Positions 17,832-26,897 of a stretch of 64,000 nt of DNA are shown here, piece after piece (position 1 is the stretch's first letter; each line of letters begins with the position of its first letter). The stretch spans positions 62,001 to 126,000 of the forward strand of contig JAFGUG010000023.1 of NCBI GenBank assembly GCA_016938655.1. The letters run 5' to 3'. A program made the translations under genes and the position numbers. Below the pieces are notes generated by a model that saw only the letters and a program-made list of their open reading frames with translations, did no database searches and was not told the DNA's origin. This DNA is from Thiotrichales bacterium (lineage in GTDB: Bacteria; Pseudomonadota; Gammaproteobacteria; Thiomicrospirales; Thiomicrospiraceae).

Positions 17832-18497
17832 ATGAAAAAATTTGAATTTTACCTAAATAAAATGGATGTTGATTTATTCTTCAAGCCTATTCGGCGCAAA
17901 GAAGATTCAATTCAAGTTTTAATGAACGCTATAAAAATCATGCTATTACCAGCAATCGAAAGTGAGGAAGCACTAGGCAAATTAACCTTAATCAAAGACG
18001 GACGCATGAGTCGATTATTCTTTATTTCTGAAAAGAAAATTTTTTCAATCTTTTTCCCATTTTTCGTAAACTCGGATGATGATTGCTTAGTATTCTCGTC
18101 CTCACAAATAGATTCTATTGATCATAAAATTACTTCTGATGTTATTTCCCTTTTTTCCTGCGAAGAAAAAATTGACTCTGAATGCTTTTTAGATTTTATG
18201 GAGCCTCTATGGGAAGATCCAATAAATTACCATCGTAATATGTGGCCCTTTGTCAAAGAACTACTACTTATTGAAGATGGATACATTAGGTTCGATTATG
18301 ATCCAGACAATCACAATGAATTATTACATCCTATAAATCACTTTGACATTTTCTATTCAAGATCCCAAGTTAAGATAGGCTCTCACACCGAACTTGATGA
18401 AGAAAGGTTTATTGACATATTAGACTTAGCATCAGATTGCCATTTTTTAGCTCAATGTAATGAGATCAAAAACTGTGTAAAGAGCTTAACCAAATAA
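17832..18497 (+). CDS. DUF2290-like protein paired with the nested helicase
   Basis: This 221-residue protein contains the segment RFDYDPDN followed by HPINHFDI (about 163-184). It recalls the Asp-Tyr-Asp / His-Pro-x-x-His motif I associate with DUF2290. That assignment is from memory. The remaining sequence is alpha/beta with no signal or membrane segment. It starts 10 bp after the helicase gene and ends 13 bp before res, so all three are probably co-transcribed. The His/Asp cluster could be a metal site, perhaps of a nuclease or processing enzyme, which is inference only. Confidence 0.55.
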   Translation: MKKFEFYLNKMDVDLFFKPIRRKEDSIQVLMNAIKIMLLPAIESEEALGKLTLIKDGRMSRLFFISEKKIFSIFFPFFVNSDDDCLVFSSSQIDSIDHKITSDVISLFSCEEKIDSECFLDFMEPLWEDPINYHRNMWPFVKELLLIEDGYIRFDYDPDNHNELLHPINHFDIFYSRSQVKIGSHTELDEERFIDILDLASDCHFLAQCNEIKNCVKSLTK

Positions 18498-18510
18498 AAA
18501 GAATTAAACG

Positions 18511-21500
18511 ATGAAACTCCAATTCGACCAAAACCTACCCCATCAAAAATCCGCTTGGGAAGCCGTTGTTAGCTTGTTTGAAGGCCAAGAAAGTTGTGCT
18601 GTGCCTTTTACAATGCCGCAGATAAATGTACCAACGCCAAAAGGATCTGGTGGTGATAAGTTGATGGCGTTAGATTATGGTCAGGAATCCCAGCTGGGTA
18701 CTTCTAACCGTTTAGTTTTAAACGAAGAAGAACTGTTAGACAACCTTAAACGGGTTCAGTTAAAGCACGGTTTAAAGCCGGTAAAGACACTTGATAAAAA
18801 CGATTTAAATTACACCGTTGAGATGGAAACCGGTACGGGTAAAACCTACGTTTATCTTCGCTCTATCTATGAACTCAATCAGTCTTATGGTATGACCAAG
18901 TTCATTATTGTAGTGCCCTCCATTGCGATTAAAGAAGGTGTTAAAAAGTCACTGGAAATTACCAAAGATCACCTGTCAGCCATTTACAAAGGCGTGAATG
19001 CCGATACCTTTGTTTATGATTCTAGCAACCTTGAACAAGTTCGTAACTTTGCTGAATCTAGCCATATTCAGATTATGGTGATTAACATTGATGCTTTCCG
19101 TAAGAGCTTTACCGACCCTTCAAAAGAAACCGCAGCCAATATTATTCACCGTGCTAATGACAGACTTGAAGGTATGCGCCCTATTGAACTGATTGCTAAA
19201 ACCAATCCAGTCGTCATTATTGATGAACCACAATCTACTACAAATACTGAAATAGCTAAAAAAGCCATTAAGTCTTTAAATCCAATATTCACAATTGGGT
19301 TTTCAGCAACACACAGAGAGAAGTATCTCCCTATCTACAAACTTGATGCCGTTGATGCGTACAACAATAAACTGGTTAAACAAATTGCCGTGCTCCCAGT
19401 TTTACCAGAAGACGACAATAATAATGCTTATATCAGACTCGTGAATGTTCGCAATAAAAATGGCGTTTGTGAAGCACAATTAGAGTTTGAATCCCTGACC
19501 AGAACTGGAAGTATTAAACGTGAAAAGAAATGGTTAAAACAGGGTGCAGACCTTTATGAGTTAAGTGGCCGGGACATTTATGAAGGCTACATTATTAAAG
19601 ATATTTCCGTTGCCGATGGTGATGAATGGATAGACTTTACCTCGACCGATGATTACATCGAATTGGGTCAAAGTATTGGTGGCGTTGATGATTTAGCTCT
19701 AAAACGTTTACAGATTGCCAAAACGATTGAAAAACACCTTGAACGTGAATTGGTCCTCAATGACCAAGGCATTAAAGTGCTCAGTCTTTTCTTTATCGAC
19801 AAGGTAGCCAACTATCGTGTTTATGATGAAGAAAACCGACCAGGCCTGGGTATTTATGCACGTATGTTTGAAGAAGAGTTTTTGCGTTTGGCCAAGTCTC
19901 GAAAGTTTCAATCGCTGTTTAACGAAGTTAATTTAGAAGTTGAAGTCTCTAAAATACATAACGGTTATTTTGCAGCCGACAAAAAAGGCATTGCCAAGGA
20001 TACCAAAGGAAACACCCAAGCGGATGAGTCTGCATATGACTTGATTATGAAAGATAAAGAAAAGCTACTGGATTTAAAAACACCGTTGCGTTTTATCTTC
20101 TCCCACTCGGCGTTGCGTGAAGGTTGGGATAACCCGAATGTCTTCCAAATTTGTACCTTAAACGAAACCGCCTCTACCATTAAAAAACGACAAGAGATTG
20201 GGCGTGGTTTGCGTTTAGCAGTAGATCAAACGGGGAACCGAGTGACTGATAGTAGTTTTTCTATTAATACACTTACCGTTATTGCTAACGAATCTTATAA
20301 CGATTTTACTGCTACCCTGCAAAAAGAAATTGAAGAAGAGGATGGTATTAAGTTTGGGGTGATTGAGGATCACGCCTTTGCCAGCATCGTTATTCAACAA
20401 ACGGAAAACGATATTGTCTTTATGGGTGCTGAGGATTCCGCTAAGCTCTGGGATCATCTTAAAACCAATAATCTAATAGATGGTAAGGGTAAAGTTCAAG
20501 ACAGCCTTAAAACCGCTTTGAAACACGACACCCTAACGTTACCGGAAGACTTTGCACCCTTTAAAGTTGAAATTGAACGCATCTTGAAGAAAGTGGCTGG
20601 TGGACTGGATGTTAAAGATGCCTCTAAATCACACGTTGCTACGCTTAAAAAAGAAGTAGTGCTAGGTGAAGATTTTCAAGCTCTTTGGAATCGTATTAAA
20701 TACAAGACGATATACCAAGTGGACTTTAACCTAGATAAACTGATTTTTGATTGTATTCACGAAATGAAGGTCAATATGACCATTGCGAAACCCAAATTTA
20801 AAACGGGCTTAGCTGAAATTACAATGGACGTTAGCGGTGTTGGTGTCAACAATGTGAAAGAGAACGTGCAAACCTATGATGCACATTATCAATCCTTGCC
20901 AGACATACTGACCTATCTGCAAAATAAAACGCAGTTAACTCGCAAAACCATCGCCAGAATGCTAACTGAAAGTGGCAGACTAAAAGACTTTACTAAAAAC
21001 CCACAAAAATTTGTGGAGCGAACCTTAGAAATTATTCAACGCAAAAAGATGCACGCACTGGTTGATGGTATTAAATACGAGAAAATTGGCGACCAAACGT
21101 TTTATGCCCAAGAATTGTTTGAAGAGCGTGAGCTGAGTGGTTACCTGCAACAAAATATGATGGCGGTCGATAAAAGCGTATACAGCCACATTGTTTACGA
21201 TTCTGCGACCGAATCGACCTTTGCCCAAGGTTTAGAGCAAAATGACGATGTTAAGCTTTATACAAAGCTTCCGAGCTGGTTTAAGATTGAAACCCCCCTG
21301 GGTTCTTATAATACAGACTGGGCGGTATTAATCGAACAAGATGGTTCTGAAAAACTCTATTTCGTTATCGAAACCAAAAGCAGTCTTCTACAAGAAGATT
21401 TACGCCTTGCTGAGCAAGACAAAATCAAATGCGGTACTGCTCATTTTGAAGCGCTTGAAAATGATATTCAATTCATTCAAGCAACAAAGATTAATGACTT

Positions 21501-21519
21501 GGTAGATCGTATTGCTTAA
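18511..21519 (+). CDS. Type III-like restriction endonuclease subunit Res
   Basis: This 1002-residue protein has family-typical length. It has an N-terminal SF2 helicase core with ETGTGKT (106-112), DEPQ (238-241), GFSATHREKY and the C-terminal motifs ALREGWDNPNVFQ and KKRQEIGRGLR, followed by a PD-(D/E)xK nuclease near the end. There D936 lies in SYNTDWAVL and E954-x-K956 in VIETKSS. The usual Pro before the Asp is Thr here, but the acidic and Lys residues are kept. Res needs Mod for cleavage, so the amber codon in mod matters for whether this enzyme is active. It is the last gene of the plus-strand cassette. Confidence 0.92.
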   Translation: MKLQFDQNLPHQKSAWEAVVSLFEGQESCAVPFTMPQINVPTPKGSGGDKLMALDYGQESQLGTSNRLVLNEEELLDNLKRVQLKHGLKPVKTLDKNDLNYTVEMETGTGKTYVYLRSIYELNQSYGMTKFIIVVPSIAIKEGVKKSLEITKDHLSAIYKGVNADTFVYDSSNLEQVRNFAESSHIQIMVINIDAFRKSFTDPSKETAANIIHRANDRLEGMRPIELIAKTNPVVIIDEPQSTTNTEIAKKAIKSLNPIFTIGFSATHREKYLPIYKLDAVDAYNNKLVKQIAVLPVLPEDDNNNAYIRLVNVRNKNGVCEAQLEFESLTRTGSIKREKKWLKQGADLYELSGRDIYEGYIIKDISVADGDEWIDFTSTDDYIELGQSIGGVDDLALKRLQIAKTIEKHLERELVLNDQGIKVLSLFFIDKVANYRVYDEENRPGLGIYARMFEEEFLRLAKSRKFQSLFNEVNLEVEVSKIHNGYFAADKKGIAKDTKGNTQADESAYDLIMKDKEKLLDLKTPLRFIFSHSALREGWDNPNVFQICTLNETASTIKKRQEIGRGLRLAVDQTGNRVTDSSFSINTLTVIANESYNDFTATLQKEIEEEDGIKFGVIEDHAFASIVIQQTENDIVFMGAEDSAKLWDHLKTNNLIDGKGKVQDSLKTALKHDTLTLPEDFAPFKVEIERILKKVAGGLDVKDASKSHVATLKKEVVLGEDFQALWNRIKYKTIYQVDFNLDKLIFDCIHEMKVNMTIAKPKFKTGLAEITMDVSGVGVNNVKENVQTYDAHYQSLPDILTYLQNKTQLTRKTIARMLTESGRLKDFTKNPQKFVERTLEIIQRKKMHALVDGIKYEKIGDQTFYAQELFEERELSGYLQQNMMAVDKSVYSHIVYDSATESTFAQGLEQNDDVKLYTKLPSWFKIETPLGSYNTDWAVLIEQDGSEKLYFVIETKSSLLQEDLRLAEQDKIKCGTAHFEALENDIQFIQATKINDLVDRIA

Positions 21520-21556
21520 ACTCATCTGCGGTTTAATCGAGTTGTTGCTCGACTCA

Positions 21557-21607
21557 ATAAAAGGGCTATTTTGGTTAATCTTGTTAATTATCGTAATAGC
21601 CTTTTTC
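21557..21607 (+). terminator. Candidate terminator after res
   Basis: AAAAGGgCTATT pairs with AATAGCCTTTTT across an A+T-rich loop and ends in T residues. It lies between res and the convergent minus-strand gene and could serve both directions. Confidence 0.45.
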
Positions 21608-21612
21608 ATCAC

Positions 21613-22665
21613 CTAAACCCCACCATACAGATCCAATTCTTTTTTTCGTCTTATAGCCTCCTCCATCAAATCCAAAAACTGCCTATCTGTTTTGCTAAGC
21701 TCGGATTTTTTTTCCTTTTCTCTCAACTTATTAAGATAATCATCTTGTTCATTAAAATTATCATTCACAATGGTAAGGGAAGAGTCTTGAACGTGCGGCG
21801 GTATATCTTGCTCAGGTAATGAATTATCCGTCTCGCACGGCTTTTTGGGAGAGTCATTTAAAAGAGAACTAGTAATAGAGTTATCTTGTGAACTTATTTG
21901 ACCCGCTTTCATTGAACTTATTTGACCTATATCACTACAATTATTTAACCCGTTCGTTGCTTCAATTTGACCTGCATCACTGCGATTATTTGACCTGTTA
22001 TCGTTGACAACTTCACATCTACTTTTACACTTATCTGAACAGCCCTTTTTCCAAGTCTTGCCACCGTTAAAATTTATCTTCCATTGTGATTTAGTAACAA
22101 CAAGCCCCCCCTTTCCTGAAAAACTTAAATTGCGATAGTAATCGACATTTGCCTCAGTTTTAACTTTCATTTTAACTAACATCTTATTAGCACATAACAT
22201 TCTTAAAACTTTAATAATTACCGCTTGACTAGACCCCGTATCTCTATTGAATTTTGTTTTCGATATGTAGCAAGTTTTCTTATCTTTTCGGACTTGATGC
22301 GAGGTTTGACCAATGAAAATTAAAGCCTTTAACTGTGCAGCAGAAAAACTATTGTTAGACACAAAGTTAAAAAACTCATTTTCAAAGGGAATACTCGAAC
22401 CCAACTGTTTCATAGAAACAAAATAACCATCAACGATAATAAAACCTTTCTTTTTTAAAGCTGACTTAGATTTTGAGATATTTACAGGAGACACTCCAAA
22501 ATTTTTAGCTACCCGAGCATTCTGAAAATACACCTTCTCACCACTATTTCCCATACGCCTAGCAACAAACAACAAAATTAAAATCTCATTCTTACTCAAT
22601 TTATTTTCAAAAATAATCTTGATTGTTTCTCTGTGTAAATTAAATGTATTTATCTTTTCGTTCAT
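21613..22665 (-). CDS. Winged-helix replication-initiator-like protein with internal iterons
   Basis: This 350-residue protein begins with two winged-helix-like units. In the first (about 20-80), ARVAKNFGVSPVNISKSKSALKKKGFI reads as a helix-turn-helix plus wing; the second lies at about 105-170. A Cys-containing linker (KGCSDKCKSRC) precedes a disordered Asn/Ser/Asp-rich central region. The C-terminus is a charged helix (KTDRQFLDLMEEAIRRKKELD). The architecture resembles phage replisome organisers such as lambda O, though no domain can be named for certain. The central region is encoded by five direct DNA repeats with 22-24 bp spacing (21894-21995), like the origin inside the lambda O gene. 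It is convergent with res. It could replicate the excised island or act as a transcription regulator. Confidence 0.55.
   Translation of the reverse strand: MNEKINTFNLHRETIKIIFENKLSKNEILILLFVARRMGNSGEKVYFQNARVAKNFGVSPVNISKSKSALKKKGFIIVDGYFVSMKQLGSSIPFENEFFNFVSNNSFSAAQLKALIFIGQTSHQVRKDKKTCYISKTKFNRDTGSSQAVIIKVLRMLCANKMLVKMKVKTEANVDYYRNLSFSGKGGLVVTKSQWKINFNGGKTWKKGCSDKCKSRCEVVNDNRSNNRSDAGQIEATNGLNNCSDIGQISSMKAGQISSQDNSITSSLLNDSPKKPCETDNSLPEQDIPPHVQDSSLTIVNDNFNEQDDYLNKLREKEKKSELSKTDRQFLDLMEEAIRRKKELDLYGGV
21894..21995. repeat. Five iteron-like repeats TTATTTGACC at 22-24 bp spacing
   Basis: Copies start at 21894, 21918, 21941 (TTATTTAACC), 21963 (CAATTTGACC) and 21986. The spacings 24, 23, 22 and 23 place them on one face of the helix, two turns apart. 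The third and fifth copies are in a different reading frame from the others, so the DNA and not the protein sequence is conserved. This is what origin iterons look like. Confidence 0.7.
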
Positions 22666-22841
22666 TACTTACTCCTTATGTTTAATTCGAAGTAATTATT
22701 AAGTTCAGGAACTTACTTTTTATTTTTAATGCACACCAAAAACAGCACATTAAAAATATTTAATTGGTGAAAAATAAGCCTCTTTAAAAATAAATGCTCT
22801 CCCTTGTTTTATTACTATTTCAATAACAAAGGAGAAAGAGA

Positions 22842-23243
22842 GTGAACATAAAATTTATACAAGAAATAAAGACGAGAACAATAAGAGAAAGACTGAATAG
22901 TTTTAATAAAAATGAGCAAGAACTAATTTTTAATTCAGATGAATGTGGAAGTCCAGAATCGAGTTTTGTTATGCAAAGCTATTATCAATATTTAGCAGAA
23001 CACACCATTGATGCTCAATTAGTTATTAGAACCAAGCAAAAATTTTACTTAGCTTTACAGGCAAAAAAAGTAGATCCTCAAATAATTTCGGACTGTCTAG
23101 ATATTCTTCACAGAGAACAAGAGAAGCTAATTGCTATTGGATATTACTCAGCTAGTTTATTAAAAATGCTTTCACTGTTTCATCATATCGATATCGAACA
23201 GATAACTTATGAAGAAATTATAGACATCAAAAAGCTAAATTAA
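22842..23243 (+). CDS. Hypothetical protein
   Basis: A 133-residue, probably all-helical cytoplasmic protein with no recognised family. The GTG start at 22842 has AAAGGAG about 7 bp upstream. It is divergent from the initiator-like gene, sharing an upstream region of about 175 bp, so the two may be co-regulated. Confidence 0.6.
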   Translation: MNIKFIQEIKTRTIRERLNSFNKNEQELIFNSDECGSPESSFVMQSYYQYLAEHTIDAQLVIRTKQKFYLALQAKKVDPQIISDCLDILHREQEKLIAIGYYSASLLKMLSLFHHIDIEQITYEEIIDIKKLN

Positions 23244-23528
23244 TTCTTAAAGAAAGGTTTCCAAAATTTCTATCCAGCCCTAAGGGTTTTATCAAAAAAG
23301 CCCTATTCTTATAGATAAGAAAAAGATCGCCTCTTCCCTACCGCCTAAATTAAATCCATACAATTATCATTTATTTCAGCAAGTTAAGCTTTACGCTAAA
23401 AACATAACAGTCATAAAAGACAATCTATAAAAATAAATTTAATTATGCATTTTTGTATCTGTTTAAAAATTTTTAGATTAAAAAAAATTAATAAACTGAC
23501 CTTCAACACAAATTGAAGGAGACTGATA

Positions 23529-23987
23529 ATGAAAAATATAAAAAACATAATTGAACAACTAAGCTTTGAAAATGAAGACTTTGAAGCAGAGGCTCTAAAT
23601 TACGATGAATCTTTATACACTGATCCAGAAAGACTAGAAAATTTCATCCAAAATAGAAATGTTATCTCAACGAATGCTGACTTATCATTACTAAGAAATG
23701 AACTAAATGAGTTTTACGCAAAAGAGTCAAAGATAACCCCTGACGAAATAAAAACTGTTTATCTGGCTTTAAAGAATAGAGAAAAACATCCAAGAGGGTA
23801 TTTTGATAAGGCAGGAAGATTTTATGTCAATGACAGTGATTTAATAGATGTAAGGGCGCCTTCAGCTAAATATCCTTATTCACAAATGCAGGCCGCTAGA
23901 ACAGCTAAATTTGTTAAGGCACTGGCACATAAATACCGTGTTCAATCGTTATCGGAATTAAAAAAAGTTGCATTTTCAGAACCTTAA
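23529..23987 (+). CDS. Hypothetical protein
   Basis: A 152-residue soluble protein of unknown function. It has an acidic N-terminal half (about 1-45) and a C-terminal part with NREKHPRGYFDKAGRFYV and a Lys/Arg-rich end. AAGGAG lies 9 bp before the ATG. The 285-bp gap upstream is A+T-rich and shows no gene; a hairpin terminator follows at 24010. Confidence 0.6.
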   Translation: MKNIKNIIEQLSFENEDFEAEALNYDESLYTDPERLENFIQNRNVISTNADLSLLRNELNEFYAKESKITPDEIKTVYLALKNREKHPRGYFDKAGRFYVNDSDLIDVRAPSAKYPYSQMQAARTAKFVKALAHKYRVQSLSELKKVAFSEP

Positions 23988-24009
23988 CCACCTCACCTTT
24001 ACAATCCAT

Positions 24010-24036
24010 AAGCCCTCTATTATAGGGCTTTAATTT
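24010..24036 (+). terminator. Hairpin terminator
   Basis: AAGCCCT (24010-24016) pairs with AGGGCTT (24024-24030) across a 7-base loop, followed by TAATTTCTT. It ends the transcript of the preceding 152-residue gene. Confidence 0.6.
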
Positions 24037-24225
24037 CTTAAACAGATCAACCAGTTCAACTAAATAAAAATATCAAAATTTATATAAACTGACTAATTTT
24101 TTTCCTTCAACCATTGAAATCTAAAAAATTTATAAGTTGTTGATATTAATATGTATTTAAAATCAAAATAATGCTGAAACGATTGTAATATAAAGCTTAA
24201 AGTTAATAAATTTAGGAATAATATA

Positions 24226-24606
24226 ATGAAGTCACGCAGGCAAATAAAAAGGGAAAAGTACAAGGAACAGTTAATACAAGAAACTTCTTATTTATATGAA
24301 GAAGTATCTAAGAAACACACCCCTGACCATATTGATGAAAATACCCCGCTTCACTTCGCCCAGAAATTCATAGACATTGCTGCTGTAACAAACGCAATCA
24401 TTCATCTAAAAATGATCTTCAACAGACAAAGAAGAATGACTAACAGAGCAAAATACAACAAAACAAAATATATGAGTGTGATCAATGACAACCACAAAAT
24501 TTTGAAAGAAAACGGTTTTTATTCAAATGGGTTGATGAAAGTTCAGCGAGAAGAAAAAACGGCATCACTTGATGAAATACTGAACTTAAAACCAATCAAA
24601 AAATAA
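24226..24606 (+). CDS. Small basic hypothetical protein
   Basis: A 126-residue protein with a strongly basic start (MKSRRQIKREKYKEQ), a mainly helical middle and a lysine-rich stretch RQRRMTNRAKYNKTKY. AGGA precedes the ATG. Charge suggests nucleic acid contact, but no family is recognised. The 238 bp upstream are A+T-rich and empty apart from the terminator at 24010. Confidence 0.55.
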   Translation: MKSRRQIKREKYKEQLIQETSYLYEEVSKKHTPDHIDENTPLHFAQKFIDIAAVTNAIIHLKMIFNRQRRMTNRAKYNKTKYMSVINDNHKILKENGFYSNGLMKVQREEKTASLDEILNLKPIKK

Positions 24607-24613
24607 CGAGCGG

Positions 24614-24829
24614 TTAATTACTTTTTCTCTTTAAACGAATGCTAATGAACTTCATCAAAAGAAATATTATTAAAAATATGACTAACAACAATGTTGTCAG
24701 CTCTACATATTTGTCTGTAAAGGTATTGACTAAGACATAAATAACAAGAAAAAACTTTAATCTCATTGTAGAAAATTTAAGTCTATATTCAGTCTCTTTT
24801 ATTAATTCATCCAAGCCCTCTCTATTCAT
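24614..24829 (-). CDS. Small two-helix membrane protein
   Basis: This 71-residue open frame has two hydrophobic segments (about 25-41 and 44-61) separated by DKYVE, and a basic end (RLKRKSN). It is convergent with the preceding gene. The ribosome binding site is weak, so it may not be expressed, but the membrane-protein pattern is coherent. Function unknown. Confidence 0.4.
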   Translation of the reverse strand: MNREGLDELIKETEYRLKFSTMRLKFFLVIYVLVNTFTDKYVELTTLLLVIFLIIFLLMKFISIRLKRKSN

Positions 24830-24961
24830 CTATAACCAGCAACATCAGACTATTAGCAGTCAGCATTATTAATTCCAGAGCGATTATTTCAAATAGACTA
24901 ATACGAGCTTCGCAATTGATATACATTTGAATAACAGTCAAATTTAAAGCAAAAGAAAGCA

Positions 24962-25456
24962 TTAATAATTGTCGTCATCAAATGATGAAAATGAATCTTC
25001 GAACATATCACTTGAATCATCACTAAACATATCTGTTGATGAGTCTTCGAAAACATTACTGAAAGAATCATCAAAGGCGTTATTAGCATCCTCAAAAGAC
25101 ATTGCCGTCTCATCATTCATCCAATCGTCTTCAACCACACCATAAGCATTTCCACGAATATCAATAGTGCAATCAACCATTGGCGTACCATCAATATTTA
25201 CACCAGGGAAAGTACTACCCTCTAAATAATCATCATCAAAAATGTTATTACTGATATGGTCATCACCGTCATATTCACTATTATCCGGCTCAATTAGGTC
25301 AAATGGCAATTCATCATCGTTATAAGCGTAAAAAACTGTATCCATCGCTGATAAGCGCTCATAAATAGATGAATCAGAAACAACTGACTTTTGCTCAACT
25401 TCCGCTTGTGGATTTGAGTTTAGAATCATTGAAAAAATATTGGCAAATACATTCAA
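24962..25456 (-). CDS. Extremely acidic hypothetical protein
   Basis: This 164-residue protein has about 42 Asp/Glu against 3 Lys/Arg, giving a net charge near -39. The C-terminal 45 residues repeat a short pattern of Phe, acidic and Ser residues (FEDAN, FDDSF, FEDSS, FSDDSS, FEDSF). GAGG precedes the start. Such charge is seen in DNA-mimic antirestriction proteins and in some histone-like partners, but the length and sequence match no family that I recognise. It lies next to the integrase in an island with a restriction cassette. Confidence 0.6.
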   Translation of the reverse strand: MNVFANIFSMILNSNPQAEVEQKSVVSDSSIYERLSAMDTVFYAYNDDELPFDLIEPDNSEYDGDDHISNNIFDDDYLEGSTFPGVNIDGTPMVDCTIDIRGNAYGVVEDDWMNDETAMSFEDANNAFDDSFSNVFEDSSTDMFSDDSSDMFEDSFSSFDDDNY

Positions 25457-25546
25457 ATAGGCACCTCACATAATTATTAACATAGTTATATATGCTGCCA
25501 GGTAGTCTTTTTTTAATCAATTTAATCAATATAATAAATTACAATT

Positions 25547-25575
25547 AAAAAGGCCTGCATTTAGCAGGCCTTTAA
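25547..25575 (-). terminator. Hairpin terminator after the integrase gene
   Basis: AAAGGCCTGC pairs with GCAGGCCTTT around a 5-base loop, flanked by A-runs that become a U-run on the minus strand. It follows the integrase stop by about 20 bp. Confidence 0.7.
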
Positions 25576-25596
25576 GAAGATCTTATATACGGTAGC

Positions 25597-26844
25597 TCAT
25601 TTGTTATCTAAATGACTCTTAATATATTTACTCCATTTATTCATCATTTTAGTTCTAACCTTCATATATTGTGCTTTGTTATAAACACCTTTTACCCCGC
25701 CAACCTGATGGCTTAGCTGCGCTTCAATTTCAGCATCATTAAACCCTAACTCATCTCTTAATAAAGTACTGGCGCAATGTCTAAAACCGTGTGCAGATGC
25801 TTCTGTAATACCGTTTCGTTTAAGTGCATTCGTTAATGTACCTGCACTAATTGGTTTGCGATCGCCTGCCCTGTAAGTGGATAAAAAAACATACTCTGAA
25901 TGACCTGATACTGCTTTCAATTTTTTTAACATTTTCAAAACTTGCTTTGAAATCGGAACAATAAACTCCCTATCCTTTTTCATTTGAGCAGCACTAAAAT
26001 CAATTTTTTTGTTCTTAAAATCAACTTGTTCCCATCTTAAACCTGTAATTTCAGATGGTCGAGTAAACAAATGTAAGCCCATTACAAGACAAGCTTTAAC
26101 CTCTTGCACAGCACGAATGGAATATACTTTCCGCACTAACTCTTTATATTCAGTACTTGTAGTAACATGCCTAAAATTTTTACTTTTCTTGGCTGGAAAT
26201 AAAACTTTCGGAACCATCTTTGCATAATTCAAATCCGTAAATGCCTTACCGTTGTCGTAATTTTTGGCAATAGCCCATTCATACATTCCTTTTAGAACAT
26301 TGGCAACTTTATCTCTTACATTAAGGATACCAAGGTCTTGTATTTTTGACAGAACCCCAGTTAGTTCTTTAACTTTAACTTCATCTATATACATATTACC
26401 TATGAAGGGTAATACGTGTTTGCGAAAGCGTAAATTATGCTTGTGAAGTGTTTGTTCTTTCCAATCATGTGCCATTTTGAATTCACAGTAATCTTCATAA
26501 ACTTCTTGAAATGTTTTTCTTTCAAAACCATCATTAGCTACTTTCTTTTGAAGCAAATTAGCACTTTGAAATGGATCCAAACCATCAGCTAAAAGTGAAT
26601 TATTTCGCTCGACTTCAAAAATAGCTTGCGACAAGGTTAGGTCAGGAATAACACCTAACTTACGAAATGTATATTTACCTTCTAAGGTTTTATAACGGTA
26701 CTCCCATCTTTTTTTATTTTTTGTTGTAACAAACAAATATAGGTTTTCTGAGATAGGTATTCTTTCACCCTTAACGCCACCGTTAATTTGAATAATGTCT
26801 AAACTGCTTAAATTTCTATCTGATATTTTTTTATTTAGGATCAT
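25597..26844 (-). CDS. int: P4-type tyrosine recombinase (island integrase)
   Basis: This enzyme integrates and excises the island by strand exchange at the tRNA-Met 3' end. The 415-residue protein has an N-terminal arm-binding domain of the DUF4102 type (about 20-95, with TFRKLGVIPDLTLSQA), a core-binding helical domain (about 110-205) and a catalytic domain with R262 (TRPSE), H352 and R355 (HGFRH), H379 (LSHQ) and the nucleophile Y388 (VYNKAQY). All expected residues are present. It lies about 270 bp from the intact tRNA, with arm-type repeats between them, the usual arrangement for this family. Confidence 0.95.
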   Translation of the reverse strand: MILNKKISDRNLSSLDIIQINGGVKGERIPISENLYLFVTTKNKKRWEYRYKTLEGKYTFRKLGVIPDLTLSQAIFEVERNNSLLADGLDPFQSANLLQKKVANDGFERKTFQEVYEDYCEFKMAHDWKEQTLHKHNLRFRKHVLPFIGNMYIDEVKVKELTGVLSKIQDLGILNVRDKVANVLKGMYEWAIAKNYDNGKAFTDLNYAKMVPKVLFPAKKSKNFRHVTTSTEYKELVRKVYSIRAVQEVKACLVMGLHLFTRPSEITGLRWEQVDFKNKKIDFSAAQMKKDREFIVPISKQVLKMLKKLKAVSGHSEYVFLSTYRAGDRKPISAGTLTNALKRNGITEASAHGFRHCASTLLRDELGFNDAEIEAQLSHQVGGVKGVYNKAQYMKVRTKMMNKWSKYIKSHLDNK

Positions 26845-26897
26845 TGGTCCCTCCTTATATAGTAATTTCCTCCTTCAAGAGAAATACAAAGTTAAAT

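Noticed and set aside
8599-21519. Assignment of the cassette to DISARM, BREX or Hachiman
   Set aside because: No DrmB/DUF1998 or phospholipase D protein, no PglZ or BrxC, and no HamA/DUF1837 are present. Only the general helicase and methylase content is shared.
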